Assembly: GCF_003260265.1 (NCBI RefSeq)
Contig: NZ_QITQ01000007.1
Location: forward strand, 1 to 64,000
Length of the DNA stretch: 64,000 nucleotides
Source: Roseovarius amoyensis
GTDB lineage: Bacteria > Pseudomonadota > Alphaproteobacteria > Rhodobacterales > Rhodobacteraceae
Direction: 5' to 3'
Every line of letters begins with the position of its first letter. Position 1 is the stretch's first letter. A program made the translations under genes and the position numbers. Under the pieces are notes generated by a model that was not told the DNA's origin, ran no database searches, and was given only the letters and a program-made list of their open reading frames with translations. Positions 25,483 to 32,961 of this stretch are shown piece by piece.

Positions 25483-26333
25483 TTACCGTTTTCGGAGCCA
25501 CCGGCACCACCGGCGCACCGCTTGTCGATGCACTTCTGGCCAAGGGCGCGCAGGTCCGCGCCGTTACCAGCGATCCGGCCAAGGCCACAGACCTTACTAC
25601 GCGGGGCTGCGAGGCTGTCACCGCGAACTTCAATGACGCGGCCTCGCTGGGCCAGGCCTGTGCGGGGGCCGAAAGGATCTATCTGGTCACACCAGCGCAC
25701 CTGAACATGCGCCGCTGGAAAGCCGATGCGATCAAGGCGGCCAAGACCGCGGGCGTGCGCCATGTCGTTCTGGCCACCGGGCTGGGCGCATCACCCAAGG
25801 CGGGACTGACCTTTGGCAAGTGGCACTCGGAAACCCAGGAATTGCTGAAGGAAAGCGGCCTTGACTGGACCTTCGTTCAGCCAACCTATTTCATGCAGAA
25901 CCTTTTGTGGCAGGCCGACAGCATCGTAAAGAACGGGGTCTATTACGACGATCTGGGTGGGCCTGTGTCCTGGATCGATGCCCGTGACATTGCCGACGTC
26001 GCCGCCGAGGCGCTGACCGGCGCGGACCACGCGGGCAAGGCCTATGGCTTGACCGGCCCCGAAGCCCTTACCGGCGAGGATATCGCTGCACTTCTATCCG
26101 AAGTGACAGGCCGATCCATCACCTCTGCGCCTCTCGCGCCTGAGGACGCCAAAGCAGCGATGGTCGCGAACGGAATGCAGGACGAGGTCGCCGCGGCCAT
26201 GGTCGAGCTGGCCTCCATCGCGCCCAAGGGCTATCTCGGAGGTATCGAGACCACGGTCAGCGACGTGCTCGGACGCCCGGCCCGCCGATTCCGCGATTTC
26301 GTTGCCGAGAACCGGGATGCCTTCGTCAAGTGA
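25479..26333 (+). CDS. NmrA-like atypical SDR (NAD(P)-binding)
   Basis: A 284-residue Rossmann protein beginning ITVFGATGTTGAPLVDALL, the GxxGxxG dinucleotide loop of atypical SDRs (NmrA / quinone-reductase QorB-like). VLATGLGASPKAG and WTFVQPTYFMQNLL are typical later blocks; no YxxxK is apparent. Such proteins act as NAD(P)H reductases or as redox sensors. Start ATG overlaps the ligase stop (ATGA), with AAGGA six bases upstream, so it is co-translated with the acyl-CoA synthetase. What it contributes to the pathway is not evident. Confidence 0.75.
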   Translation: MITVFGATGTTGAPLVDALLAKGAQVRAVTSDPAKATDLTTRGCEAVTANFNDAASLGQACAGAERIYLVTPAHLNMRRWKADAIKAAKTAGVRHVVLATGLGASPKAGLTFGKWHSETQELLKESGLDWTFVQPTYFMQNLLWQADSIVKNGVYYDDLGGPVSWIDARDIADVAAEALTGADHAGKAYGLTGPEALTGEDIAALLSEVTGRSITSAPLAPEDAKAAMVANGMQDEVAAAMVELASIAPKGYLGGIETTVSDVLGRPARRFRDFVAENRDAFVK

Positions 26334-27051
26334 CCTGACGGCTGCGCCGCTCTATTTCGAACTGACGCCGACAGCAGATGCTGCGGCGGAGGTTGACCAT
26401 ATTTTCGTGTTCCGCGACACCGGCGCATTGAGCCATCGCGGCAGCGGGCGTTTCGCGACCGATCTGTTCTCCCTTTCAGTGGCGGGCGGTTGTGGCGGGC
26501 CGCGAATATCGCTTGCGCCACCCCGGCCGGATTTCGTGCCCCGCCCGTCATCCTTTTGCGGAATCGTGGCCGGGCTGCGGCTGTCGGTGCGACCGGAGCG
26601 TTTGCCCGGGACCGGGGCGCTGGAGCCGCTGGCCACCGCGCTTGAAAGGGTCCGGCAGAGCGATGAGGGCCTGCCGTCGCTGGTTGCCGAGCTGGACGCT
26701 CTTGCAAGGGCGCTGACTTTCGCTGCGCCCCCGCTGGCGTTCAGCGACCGGACCGAACGCCGCAGGGCACGGGAAGAAACCGGCGTATCAAGGCGGCGGC
26801 TTGCGGCAGTCCGGCGGTTTCGCCTGCTGCTTGGGCGTTTCGCCGACCCTGCCCTGCCGTTAAGCGATCTGGCGCTGGACGCGGGCTACTACGATCAATC
26901 GCATATGTCGGCGGCCTGCCGGGCCTTCGCCGACAGACCGCCCGGCGCGCTACGCCTTCAGGTCACAGCGCGCGCTTTTGGCCCTTCGTTACAAGATGGG
27001 AAGATCAAGGACCGGATAAGATTGGTCATCATGGATGACGGCAAGGAGTGA
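26317..27051 (+). CDS. AraC-family transcriptional regulator
   Basis: A 244-residue protein whose last third is an AraC DNA-binding domain: RRLAAVRRFRLLLGRF and the second helix-turn-helix ALDAGYYDQSHMSAACRAFA followed by DRPPGALR. The N-terminal portion is Ala/Gly/Pro-rich with no recognised ligand domain. Start ATG at 26317 lies inside the end of the NmrA-like gene (17-base overlap); an upstream TTG is less likely. Its place within a catabolic operon suggests it responds to a pathway compound, but its target sites are unknown. Codon use is very GC-rich like its neighbours. Confidence 0.75.
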   Translation: MPSSSDLTAAPLYFELTPTADAAAEVDHIFVFRDTGALSHRGSGRFATDLFSLSVAGGCGGPRISLAPPRPDFVPRPSSFCGIVAGLRLSVRPERLPGTGALEPLATALERVRQSDEGLPSLVAELDALARALTFAAPPLAFSDRTERRRAREETGVSRRRLAAVRRFRLLLGRFADPALPLSDLALDAGYYDQSHMSAACRAFADRPPGALRLQVTARAFGPSLQDGKIKDRIRLVIMDDGKE

Positions 27052-27060
27052 AATCACGCA

Positions 27061-27516
27061 ATGGCGAATTTTGAACCAAAGAACCCTGACTTTGAAGCGC
27101 GCGTGCGCGACAGTTTCAACCTTCAGAAGGTGATGCACACCCTGGGGATCGGCATTGCCGACCTGTCGCCCGGCCATATCGTTCTGGAGATGGCGCATAG
27201 TGACGCGCTGACCCAGCAGCACGGGTTCCTGCATGCCGGAATCGTATCGACCGCGCTGGACAGCGCCTGCGGATACGCGGCCTTTTCGCTGATGCCCGCA
27301 GACGCGGCGGTGCTGACGGCGGAGTTCAAGATCAACCTGCTCAATCCCGCCGATGGCGAACGGTTTCGGTTCGTCGCTGACGTGGTGAAACCGGGCAGGA
27401 CGCTGACGATCTGCGAGGCGCGCGCCTATGCCTTGAAAGGACAGGATGAAAAGCTTGTCGCCACGATGACCGGCACGCTGATGGCGCTGGTGGGGCGGAC
27501 GGGCGTTGCCGGATGA
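27061..27516 (+). CDS. Hotdog-fold thioesterase, PaaI type (3)
   Basis: A 151-residue single-hotdog protein: QQHGFLHAGIVSTALDSACGYAA carries the HAG(I) motif and the Asp of the PaaI/YdiI type, followed by TAEFKINLLNPADGE. It presumably hydrolyses acyl-CoA intermediates. Third hotdog protein of the island and last gene of the plus unit before a bidirectional hairpin. The ribosome site (AAGGAG) is rather far, about 13 bases, from the ATG. Confidence 0.82.
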   Translation: MANFEPKNPDFEARVRDSFNLQKVMHTLGIGIADLSPGHIVLEMAHSDALTQQHGFLHAGIVSTALDSACGYAAFSLMPADAAVLTAEFKINLLNPADGERFRFVADVVKPGRTLTICEARAYALKGQDEKLVATMTGTLMALVGRTGVAG

Positions 27517-27573
27517 CCGGACGCCGGGCAAAGACCGGGGCGCATCCCCCGACCTGACGCCAGAAAGGGTGAA

Positions 27574-27600
27574 CCGGCCGCCGCAAATCCAGGCGGCCGG
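27574..27600. terminator. Bidirectional hairpin between thioesterase and flavodoxin-like gene
   Basis: Perfect 9-base stem CCGGCCGCC / GGCGGCCGG with a 9-base loop in the 106-base gap between convergent genes. T-runs are absent. Confidence 0.55.
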
Positions 27601-27622
27601 GACGTGGTATCGGACAGCGAGA

Positions 27623-28198
27623 TCAGCTGTTCCAGCGTTTCGCGACTTCCACCAGCCGTTGGCCGTAGGCGCGCGCCGTGTCCAGATCGCCGCCTGCCGG
27701 GTATTCCTCGGGTGCGCTGTCAGACGGGGCAATCGCCAAAAGGCCGGAATATCCGCCCGTCCAGTTCAGCTTTTCGGGGCCGTCTGCCTTGGCGTTTGAC
27801 GGCTTGAGACCAACACCGCACCAGAGCTGGCCGTGCTGCTGCGACAGCGTGATGAAGTACTGGATGGTCGAGAACTTGTCGCCGTTGACCGTGGCCGAGG
27901 TGGTAAAACCGCCGGCGATCTTGTCCTTCCAGTTCTGCGTGAACCACGGCTTGGAACTGGCGTCGGCGAATTTCTTGAACTGCCAGGCGGGGGCCCCCAT
28001 GTAGGTCGGGCTGCCGTAAACGATGACATCGGCAGCATCGAGCGCCGCCCAGGCCGCGTCGTCCAGGTCTCCGCCGTCAGACAGTTTCAGCAGGTCAACC
28101 TGGGTGCCGTCGACACCTTTGGCCCCTTCGGCAACGGCCTTGGCCTGGACCTCCGTGTGGCCGTATCCGCTGTAATAGACAATCGCTACTTTCGTCAT
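27623..28198 (-). CDS. Flavodoxin-fold NAD(P)H:quinone oxidoreductase, WrbA-like
   Basis: A 191-residue flavodoxin-fold protein. VAIVYYSGYGHTEVQAKAVA is the FMN-phosphate loop, YGSPTYMGAPAWQFKKFAD the second flavin-contact segment as in WrbA. It would reduce quinones by two electrons and protect against redox stress. Start at 28198 (MTKVAIV) is preferred to an ATG four codons upstream because flavodoxins begin right at the first strand. It stands alone, convergent to the thioesterase; a link to the catabolic island is only positional. Confidence 0.82.
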   Translation of the reverse strand: MTKVAIVYYSGYGHTEVQAKAVAEGAKGVDGTQVDLLKLSDGGDLDDAAWAALDAADVIVYGSPTYMGAPAWQFKKFADASSKPWFTQNWKDKIAGGFTTSATVNGDKFSTIQYFITLSQQHGQLWCGVGLKPSNAKADGPEKLNWTGGYSGLLAIAPSDSAPEEYPAGGDLDTARAYGQRLVEVAKRWNS

Positions 28199-28865
28199 GG
28201 CTCGAAACACCTTTTGTTGGATCGCAATAGCTCCGCACTAGAAAGGATGGCCGCAAAAAGGAAGCTGATTATGCTTCCATACATCGGCCGCTGCACGAAT
28301 GACCGGCAACGGGCGGCTTTTGATTTCCGCACGCAAGCCTTTGTTTTAAAAACTATTCCGTCACGTCCTGAACATGTCGGGCGGGCTGTTATGAGCGCAG
28401 CCGCACAGGTATTGTGCGCCGGACAGGGCATCGGCTGCGCGGTTTTTGATCCGCAATCCGGATTTCGGCACGCGGCGCTGGACCTTGCCGATGGCCGATT
28501 GCGGGGATTATCCAAACGGAACAAGACGCAGTTCGCGCGGTCGCCTTTATCCGGCCAGGTGGTTCTGGCAAGGTTGGCTCAGTTCTTGCGCATCGACCGC
28601 ACGCGGATACCCCAGACGCAGGCGCACGGCTTTCACCGGTTCAACTTTCTCTCGGCCTGTCCCGATCGGGTAGTTCGCCAGCACCGTCCCACCACGCAAG
28701 AGCGTCGCCAGCGCATAATCGGCGGCGGCCATGGCAGACATCGACACCACAGGCTATGAACCCGTCACCGGGATCATCGCCCGTTGCGCGACAATAGTCA
28801 GCCACCGCCTGATATGTGCGCGGTGGCTGATCCGGGCGGCATCGTGCCTCTGTCGCTCTGGAGCG
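28199..28865. other. 667-base region without a convincing gene
   Basis: Several short open frames exist on both strands (for instance 28547-28750 minus, 67 codons) but none has a recognisable family, a good ribosome site or a typical codon pattern. The left part (28240-28350) is more AT-rich than its surroundings and should hold the promoter of the flavodoxin-like gene. The right end has a strong inverted repeat (separate entry). Decayed coding sequence is possible. Confidence 0.45.
28798..28830 (-). terminator. 11-base perfect hairpin downstream of the FadH-like gene
   Basis: TCAGCCACCGC (28798-28808) and GCGGTGGCTGA (28820-28830) are perfect inverted repeats around an 11-base loop, 36 bases past the stop of the minus-strand FadH-like gene. 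No T-run follows on either strand, so termination or transcript 3'-end protection is inferred from position. Confidence 0.5.
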
Positions 28866-30899
28866 TCAGAGGCTTTGCGCCAGACGCACCCCTTCATCGA
28901 TGGCGCGCAGCGCGTCGAGTTCGGCAGCCTCTTTCGCCCCGCCAATCAAGGTGACGGTGACGCCGCGGGCGGTGAGGTCCTGGGCCAGGGTCCGTTCCGA
29001 TTCCTGACCGGTGCAGAGCACGATTGTGTCGGCGGCGATGACCTTTGGCTTTCCGTCCATGAGGATATGCAGCCCCGCGTCGTCGATGCGCTCATAGACC
29101 ACACCGCCCAGGGCCTCGACTCCGTGCTTTCGCAGTGCGTTGCGCAGGATCCAGCCCGTCGAAACGCCGAGCCCTGCGCCCGGTTTCGAGGTTTTTCGCT
29201 GAAGCATGACAACCTTGCGGCGCGATGATTTCGGCGCAAGCGGATCGCCAGCCAACGCGCCCGACGACGCAAAGTCGGGGTCCACGCCCCATGTCTCGCA
29301 GAACGCGTCGGCGTTATGGGCCTCGGCCGGTTCGGTCACCAGGAACTCGGCCACGTCATGGCCGATGCCCCCTGCCCCCATCACCGCGACGGTGTCGCCC
29401 GCCACGCGGTCACCGGACAGGATTTCGGCGTAAGTCGCGACACTGGGATGATCGACGCCCGGCAGGTCGGGAATGCGCGGCGTGACCCCGGTAGAGATGA
29501 CCACGTGGTCGAACCCGTCCAGATCGTCCGGACCGGCCCGCTGCCCCAGACGCAGTTTGACCCCATGCTTTTGCAGCTGGCCGCTATAATACCGCAGGGT
29601 TTCGTCGAATTCATCCTTGCCCGGTGCGGCGCGCGCCAGATTCAACTGACCGCCCAGCTTGTCCTGGGCTTCGAAAAGGGTGACGTCATGGCCCAGACGA
29701 GATGCCTCGGCTGCCGTGGCCATGCCTGCGGCGCCGCCGCCGACAACAGCCACCTTCCGTGGCGAGTCTGTCGGCGTATCCCGGAATTCGGTTTCGCGCC
29801 CGGCCCGTGGATTGACCAGACATCCGACAGTCCGATTCGAAAAGATGAAATCGAGGCAGGCCTGGTTGCAGGCAATACAGGTGTTGATCTCGTCGGCGCG
29901 GCCCTCATGCGCCTTCTTGACGAAATGCGGGTCGGCCAGAAAGGGCCGGGCCATCGAGATCATGTCGGCATCGCCAGAGGCAAGGATGCCCTCAGCAAGT
30001 GCGGGCGTGTTGATTCGGTTGGAGGCGACGACCGGGATCGATACCGCAGCCTTGACGTTGGCCGCCGCCTGGCGCCAGGCGCCGCGCGGAACCGGATAGG
30101 CGATCGTCGGCACGCGCGCCTCGTGCCAGCCGATGCCGGTGTTCAGAATATCGGCACCCGCTGTCTCGATCTTGCGCGCCAGTGCTGCGATTTCATCGGC
30201 AGGCGCACCGCCTTCGACCAGATCGGCTGCCGAAATCCGATAGATGACAAGGAAATCGGGCCCACAGCGGTCACGCACCGCGCGCACGATCTCGACCGGA
30301 AAACGGTGGCGATTCTCGACGCTGCCGCCCCATTCGTCTTCGCGCTGATTGGTATGGGTGACGGTGAATTCGTTGATAAGGTATCCTTCGGACCCCATGA
30401 TTTCGACGCCATCGAACCCTGCTGCCTGCGCATTTTCGGCGGCTTTGGCAAAATCCTCGATGGTCCGGCGGATGTCGGCGTCGGTCATTTCACGCGGAAC
30501 GAAACGGTTGATCGGTGCCCGGATCGGACTGGGGGCAACGCACCCTTCGATCTTTGCGTAGCGCCCGGCATGAAGAATCTGCGCGCAGATCAGGCTGCCT
30601 TCGGCCTGAACCGCCTCGCAGATCGGGCGCAGGCTGCGCGCCTCCTTCGGGTCATCGATACGCGGACCTTCGGGATCGAATACCCCCTCGGCATTGGGGG
30701 AAAACCCGCCCGTGACCAGAATCGCCGCCTCCCCCCGCGCCCTTTCGGCGTAAAAGGCGATCTGTTTGGCGATGCTGTCCGGCTCGGATTCCAGCCGGGT
30801 GTGCATCGACCCCATGATGACACGGTTTCGCAACATGCGCTGACCTGCCTGGATCGGCGAGAGCATGGTTTCGAAGCTTCCTTTTTGCATACTTGTCAT
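28866..30899 (-). CDS. fadH: 2,4-dienoyl-CoA reductase-like NADH:flavin oxidoreductase
   Basis: A 677-residue three-domain flavoenzyme (E. coli FadH has about 670). The N-terminal Old-Yellow-Enzyme barrel holds FMN; MGSEGYLINEF supplies the Tyr and GIGWHEAR the His expected in the active site. The 4Fe-4S cysteines are in CIACNQACLDFIF and GCLVNPRAG; the second part has FAD/NAD motifs (VAVVGGGAAGMATA, VAVMGAGGIGHDVA). The reaction would reduce 2,4-dienoyl-CoA to an enoyl-CoA. The ATG at 30899 lies nine bases after GAGGAGG; ATGs at 30908 and 30890 fit less well. It is divergent from the ten-gene plus operon across the perfect operator at 30938. Close relatives act on other enals and amines, so the substrate is not certain. 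Confidence 0.82.
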   Translation of the reverse strand: MTSMQKGSFETMLSPIQAGQRMLRNRVIMGSMHTRLESEPDSIAKQIAFYAERARGEAAILVTGGFSPNAEGVFDPEGPRIDDPKEARSLRPICEAVQAEGSLICAQILHAGRYAKIEGCVAPSPIRAPINRFVPREMTDADIRRTIEDFAKAAENAQAAGFDGVEIMGSEGYLINEFTVTHTNQREDEWGGSVENRHRFPVEIVRAVRDRCGPDFLVIYRISAADLVEGGAPADEIAALARKIETAGADILNTGIGWHEARVPTIAYPVPRGAWRQAAANVKAAVSIPVVASNRINTPALAEGILASGDADMISMARPFLADPHFVKKAHEGRADEINTCIACNQACLDFIFSNRTVGCLVNPRAGRETEFRDTPTDSPRKVAVVGGGAAGMATAAEASRLGHDVTLFEAQDKLGGQLNLARAAPGKDEFDETLRYYSGQLQKHGVKLRLGQRAGPDDLDGFDHVVISTGVTPRIPDLPGVDHPSVATYAEILSGDRVAGDTVAVMGAGGIGHDVAEFLVTEPAEAHNADAFCETWGVDPDFASSGALAGDPLAPKSSRRKVVMLQRKTSKPGAGLGVSTGWILRNALRKHGVEALGGVVYERIDDAGLHILMDGKPKVIAADTIVLCTGQESERTLAQDLTARGVTVTLIGGAKEAAELDALRAIDEGVRLAQSL

Positions 30900-30925
30900 T
30901 GTGAACATCCTCCTCAAAACTACCC

Positions 30926-30954
30926 TTGATCTGTATTCTAACATTCGTTAGATT
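30926..30954 (+). promoter_or_regulatory. Promoter with perfect island operator for the ten-gene operon
   Basis: TTGATC (30926-30931), 17-base spacer, TAGATT (30949-30954). The perfect palindrome CTAACATTCGTTAG spans 30938-30951. The -35 and the first half-site with its upstream flank read TTGATCTGTATTCTAAC, almost the same as at 16132. On the minus strand TAGAAT (30940-30935) may be the -10 of the FadH-like gene, so one operator serves both directions. Confidence 0.68.
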
Positions 30955-30994
30955 TTTGGGAAGGATATATTTTCGGTCATGGGGAGTAGCACCG

Positions 30995-32176
30995 ATGCAT
31001 TTCCAGCCAACAGAAGATCAAAAGGCGTTTCGCGAAACCGCAAAGCGATTCGCCACGGAAAAGCTGGCACCCAGCTATCAGGAGCGCGCCAGCGGCCATA
31101 CCTTTGATCGCGCGCTGATCAAGGAAATGGGCGCACTGGGTCTGATCGGTGCCGATCTGCCCGAGGAATTCGGTGGACTTGGCGAAAGCTCGGTCACGTC
31201 GGGACTTATCGTCGAAGAGATCGCCTATGCCGATTTCAACGCAAGCTATGTCCAGCTTTTGGGCTCGCTCATGGGGGGGATGGTTGCCAAGCACGCCTCC
31301 AGGGATATCGCTTCGGAATGGGTGCCCAAGGTTGTTTCGGGTGATGCCGTCATTGGCCTGGGCCTGACCGAGCCACGCGGCGGGTCAGATGCGGCGAACC
31401 TGATCCTGAAGGCTGAAAAATCCGGTAACGAATGGCGGTTGAACGGCGAAAAGACGTCAATGAGCTTTGCCAGCCAAGCCGATGCGGCGGTGGTCTTTGC
31501 CCGCACCGGCGATCCGGACGGGGGCTCGCGCGGGGTCAGCGCGTTTTTTGTCGATCTCAATCAGGACGGCATCAAGCGCACCCATTTCGACGACATCGGC
31601 ACCAAGCCTGTCGGACGTGGGTCGGTGTTCTTTGACGATGTTTTCGTGCCGGCTGAAAACATGATGGCCGAACAGGACCGCGCCTTCGGCACGATCATGG
31701 CGGGGTTTGACTATTCCCGCGCGCTGATCGGGCTGGAATGCCTGGGTGCGGCCCAGGCGTCGGTGGATGAGACCTGGGCCTATGTTCAGGAACGTGAGGC
31801 CTTCGGGGCCCCCATCGTACAGTATCAGGGCGTCAGCTTTCCGCTGGCCGAGGCCGAAACCCAACTGACCATGATGCGCCAGCTTTGTTATTATACGCTG
31901 GACCTGCGCGACCGTGGCCTGCCCCACACCTCGCAGGCGGCGATGTGCAAATGGTACCTGCCCAAGACCGCCTGCGAGATCCTGCATCAGTGCCTGATCC
32001 TGCACGGGCATTATGGCTATACCACCGACCTGCCGCACCATCAGCGTTACAATGACGTTCTCGGCCTGCAGATCGGCGATGGCACCGCGCAGATCCAGAA
32101 GCTGGTGATCGCCCGCGAAAAGGCCGGGCGGCTGGCGCTTCAATATGACAAGAAAGCAAAGGGGACCCCGAAATGA
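30995..32176 (+). CDS. Acyl-CoA dehydrogenase with aspartate at the catalytic-base position
   Basis: A 393-residue FAD enzyme; LTEPRGGSDAAN and HGHYGYTTDLPHHQRYND mark the family. The residue equivalent to the MCAD base Glu376 is Asp362 (QIGDGTAQIQKL), and the alternative base position is Ser (FDYSRAL), so Asp362 is the only candidate base. That is unusual and suggests a bulkier or differently positioned alpha-carbon, such as a ring or alpha-branch. Start at 30995 has GGGGAG eight bases before. First gene of the 12-kb operon to 43014; its stop overlaps the hydratase start (ATGA). Confidence 0.85.
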   Translation: MHFQPTEDQKAFRETAKRFATEKLAPSYQERASGHTFDRALIKEMGALGLIGADLPEEFGGLGESSVTSGLIVEEIAYADFNASYVQLLGSLMGGMVAKHASRDIASEWVPKVVSGDAVIGLGLTEPRGGSDAANLILKAEKSGNEWRLNGEKTSMSFASQADAAVVFARTGDPDGGSRGVSAFFVDLNQDGIKRTHFDDIGTKPVGRGSVFFDDVFVPAENMMAEQDRAFGTIMAGFDYSRALIGLECLGAAQASVDETWAYVQEREAFGAPIVQYQGVSFPLAEAETQLTMMRQLCYYTLDLRDRGLPHTSQAAMCKWYLPKTACEILHQCLILHGHYGYTTDLPHHQRYNDVLGLQIGDGTAQIQKLVIAREKAGRLALQYDKKAKGTPK

Positions 32177-32952
32177 GCGACCCGATTGTCGTGAGCACCG
32201 AGGGAGGTGTCGGCATCATCGAGCTGGCCCGTCCCGAGAAATTTAATTGCCTTTCATTGCAAGTGCATGAGTGCATTTTTGCCGCGCGCGCGGAGTTCGA
32301 GGCCAACCGGAACATCCGGTCGATCCTCATTCGGGCGCAGGGCAAGCACTTTTGCACCGGTGCCGATCTGACCGAAGTGAAAGGTAAATTGAACGATCCC
32401 GCCGCGCTGGACCATTTCATCGCTTTTGGCATGAATAACCTGCGTGCGCTCGAAACCTCCTCCCTCCCTGTCGTCGTGGCCGTGCAGGGGTTGTGTCTGG
32501 CCGGCGGGATCGAACTGATGTTGGCATGCGACGTGTGCTTTGGGGCCGAGACCGCGCAATTCGGCGATCAGCACGCGCAATTCGGTCTGATCCCCGGCTG
32601 GGGCGGCTCGCAGCGGCTGACCCGGTTGATGGGTCAGCGCCGCGCGCTTGATCTGATGTTCTCGGCCCGCTGGCTCTCGGCGGACGAGGCCAGAGAGGCC
32701 GGCCTTGTCAACTACATCGTGCCGGATGCGGATCTGCACAAGGCAGCGCTGGAATATTGCCAGACGATCGCCACCCGCTCGCGCCCCGGTATCGCCGAGA
32801 TGAAGCGTCTGGCGCGGGAAGGCGCCGACCTTGGCATCGACCAGCAGATGCGGCTTGAGCGCGACGCCGCCGTTCGCGCGCTCCCAAGCGAAGACGTAGC
32901 CGAAGGGCTGGATGCTTTCGAAAACCGTCGCAAACCCGCTTTCAAGGGCTGA
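32173..32952 (+). CDS. Enoyl-CoA hydratase/isomerase-family protein (FGDQHA variant)
   Basis: A 259-residue crotonase: ELARPEKFNCLS, HFCTGADLTEV, GLCLAGGIELMLACDV. The first hydratase Glu is kept (GGIEL) but the second is His in FGDQHAQFGLIPGWGGSQR, a variant I associate with a distinct crotonase subgroup. Hydratase or isomerase action on the enoyl-CoA from the preceding dehydrogenase is likely, as the two genes are translationally coupled. The C-terminal ENRRKPAFKG is standard. Confidence 0.82.
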   Translation: MSDPIVVSTEGGVGIIELARPEKFNCLSLQVHECIFAARAEFEANRNIRSILIRAQGKHFCTGADLTEVKGKLNDPAALDHFIAFGMNNLRALETSSLPVVVAVQGLCLAGGIELMLACDVCFGAETAQFGDQHAQFGLIPGWGGSQRLTRLMGQRRALDLMFSARWLSADEAREAGLVNYIVPDADLHKAALEYCQTIATRSRPGIAEMKRLAREGADLGIDQQMRLERDAAVRALPSEDVAEGLDAFENRRKPAFKG

Positions 32953-32961
32953 GAAGACACC

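Noticed and set aside
28547-28750. A 67-codon minus-strand open frame
   Set aside because: No family resemblance, no ribosome site, and its 3' part runs into other frames; kept only as part of the unexplained gap.
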